Source of the DNA: Nitrospiraceae bacterium
GTDB taxonomy: Bacteria > Nitrospirota > Nitrospiria > Nitrospirales > Nitrospiraceae
Direction: 5' to 3'
Assembly (NCBI GenBank): GCA_011391455.1
Contig: JAABQN010000116.1
Location: 1-6,546, forward strand
Length of the DNA: 6,546 nucleotides
In this document: piece by piece, positions 5,760 through 6,546 of the stretch
How the letters are laid out: each line of letters begins with the position of its first letter
Numbering within the stretch: position 1 is the stretch's first letter
Made by a program: the position numbers and the translations under genes
Notes under the pieces: model-generated
Database searches by the model: none
The model's input: only the letters and a program-made list of their open reading frames with translations
Told to the model about the DNA's origin: nothing

Positions 5760-5960
5760 ACAGGGATGCCTTTGTGGCTCGCTCCCAGACATCCTAGAGC
5801 GATCCATTCGGGCGTCGCCGGGCGGAAACCTTCTGGAATTCCCGCAGCCACGGTCTGGCGACCGTGGTCCCTTGGTCAGTTCCAGCTTTCCTTCCCGGCT
5901 CAGCCTCGGTGGATACCTCGCTCTTCCGGTCATGTGCGCGAAGCCCAAAGGCATCCCTGT
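5760..5960. repeat. 201-bp long imperfect palindrome (fold-back element)
   Basis: The outer arms are perfect over 15 bases: ACAGGGATGCCTTTG (5760-5774) and CAAAGGCATCCCTGT (5946-5960). At the centre CCACGGTC (5848-5855), loop TGGC, and GACCGTGG (5860-5867) form a perfect 8-bp hairpin. Between them the two halves still match as reverse complements in patches: AGAGCGA, GCCGGG, GGAAA and CTGGAA on the left against the complement of 5880 to about 5930. The whole segment can therefore fold as one long hairpin. Reading frames across it lack ribosome sites and recognisable protein sequence. It resembles a non-autonomous mobile repeat or a structured RNA element. No target-site duplication is evident. 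Confidence 0.75.
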
Positions 5961-5981
5961 AGGGAGGCGGGGTGATTTCCT

Positions 5982-6044
5982 ATGGGTAAAGAGGTATTCT
6001 TCGGCGGCTCCGACACAGAAACAAAGAGTGACTGCCGGTTATGA
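5982..6044 (+). CDS. Possible 20-residue leader peptide, ATGA-overlapping the restriction enzyme start
   Basis: The mini-ORF MGKEVFFGGSDTETKSDCRL starts at ATG 5982, preceded by GGGGTGA (5969-5975), a strong ribosome-site match 6 bases upstream. Its TGA (6042-6044) overlaps the restriction enzyme start (6041-6043) as ATGA, the usual arrangement for translational coupling. The downstream gene has only a poor site of its own (GAGTGA, 9 bases upstream). I do not recognise the peptide. It could be a true coupled leader controlling expression, a remnant of a longer gene cut by the adjacent fold-back element, or chance. An in-frame TGA at 5973-5975 rules out a longer upstream form. Confidence 0.4.
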   Translation: MGKEVFFGGSDTETKSDCRL

Positions 6045-6546
6045 GTCAAGCGCCTCCTATCGTTGCCACCCTCATCGACCGGTTCGAGCAGAACCGCGAG
6101 TCCTACAAGAGCCAAGGGTACAACGAAACCCAAGTGCGCCGGGAGTTTCTCGATCCGTTCTTCGAGGCGCTCGGGTGGGATGTCGCCAATAAGCAGGGCC
6201 ACGCCGAGGCGTACAAAGATGTCATCCATGAAGATGCCATCAAGATCGGTGGCTACACCAAAGCTCCCGACTATTGTTTTCGTATTGGCGGCGCGCGCAA
6301 GTTTTTCCTCGAAGCTAAGAAGCCCGCCGTCAATCTGAAAGACGATCTCAGCCCTGCCTATCAGCTCCGCCGCTATGCCTGGTCGGCCAAACTCCCGCTG
6401 TCCATCCTGACGGATTTCGAAGAGTTCGCCGTCTACGATTGCCGGACGCGCCCGAATCCATCCGACAAGCCCAGCGTCGGGCGTATTCTCTATCTCACCT
6501 ATCGAGACTATCTGGCCAAATGGGACGAGATCGCCTCCCTCTTCAC
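6041..6546 (+). CDS. Type IIG-like restriction-modification enzyme, N-terminal nuclease domain (runs off right edge)
   Basis: The first 168 residues of a large protein. The PD-(D/E)xK nuclease fold of type I HsdR-N and type IIG/IIL enzymes is visible. E35 lies in a helix QVRREFLDPFFEALGWD (31-47). P76-D77 begins the strand PDYCFRIGG, and E91-A-K93 (FFLEAKKP) supplies the remaining catalytic residues. A following Q108-x2-R-R-Y motif (AYQLRRYAW) matches the helix after the active site in this group. The stretch LPLSILTDFEEFAVYDC (118-134) is typical of proteins that continue into an N6-adenine methylase of the Eco57I/TaqI type and a target-recognition domain; those parts are outside the window. 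It would cut DNA lacking its cognate methylation, protecting against phage. ATG 6041 is chosen because an in-frame TGA lies at 6029-6031. It follows a toxin-antitoxin pair and a fold-back repeat, a typical accessory setting. A type I R subunit is the main alternative. Confidence 0.87.
   Translation, partial: MSQAPPIVATLIDRFEQNRESYKSQGYNETQVRREFLDPFFEALGWDVANKQGHAEAYKDVIHEDAIKIGGYTKAPDYCFRIGGARKFFLEAKKPAVNLKDDLSPAYQLRRYAWSAKLPLSILTDFEEFAVYDCRTRPNPSDKPSVGRILYLTYRDYLAKWDEIASLF

Noticed and set aside
5679..5954. 91-residue minus-strand ORF over the 201-bp palindrome
   Set aside because: The sequence is explained by the fold-back element; Arg/Pro-rich translation with no motif and no ribosome site.
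5743..6192. 149-residue plus-strand ORF overlapping the palindrome and the start of the restriction gene
   Set aside because: It conflicts with the well-supported restriction enzyme frame and reads through the palindrome without protein-like features.

Overview
The window looks like a piece of a GC-rich bacterial chromosome. It carries a minus-strand block of housekeeping and carbohydrate genes (1-3995) and a plus-strand block that turns into accessory, defence-type genes (4355-6546). The style of the intergenic repeats (ATTCATCATTGAACAT-type, GTCTGTCT-rich, and long fold-back elements beginning GCAGAAGGCTGAAAAAG) and the GH57-GalT pairing suggest a Nitrospira-like member of the Nitrospirota. 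That assignment is recalled pattern similarity, not a search result.

Minus strand, in order of transcription. A GH57 glucan hydrolase of the amylopullulanase/alpha-amylase type (3995-1794) is followed, after a 137-bp repeat-bearing gap, by a GalT-family nucleotidyltransferase (1656-652). The GalT stop codon TAA is directly followed by the GTG start of a CCA-adding enzyme/poly(A) polymerase-type tRNA nucleotidyltransferase, which runs off the left edge (651-<1). GH57 plus GalT suggests storage-glucan breakdown and handling of hexose phosphate or nucleotide sugar; the tRNA enzyme is probably a co-transcribed passenger. The GH57 start codon lies 14 bp from a 217-bp nested inverted-repeat element and has no visible Shine-Dalgarno sequence.

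Plus strand. A small VanZ-like membrane protein (4355-4756) is followed by a toxin-antitoxin operon: a HigB/RelE-type toxin (4859-5206) and an XRE-type antitoxin (5217-5558). Its promoter, TTGACT-17-TATAGT, is overlapped by a 10-bp perfect inverted repeat that fits an autorepression operator. The 423 bp downstream (5559-5981) contains no convincing protein gene. It holds three kinds of repeat: GTCTGTCT repeats, a second copy of the ATTCATCATTGAACAT motif, and a 201-bp fold-back element. Immediately after comes a 20-codon mini-ORF with a good ribosome binding site. Its stop overlaps, as ATGA, the start of a large restriction enzyme gene whose N-terminal PD-(D/E)xK nuclease domain is visible (6041->6546), probably a type IIG-like restriction-modification protein.

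No rRNA, tRNA, CRISPR array or transposase gene was recognised. The points most worth a second look are the possible leader peptide coupled to the restriction enzyme, the two long fold-back elements, and the palindrome embedded in the toxin-antitoxin promoter.
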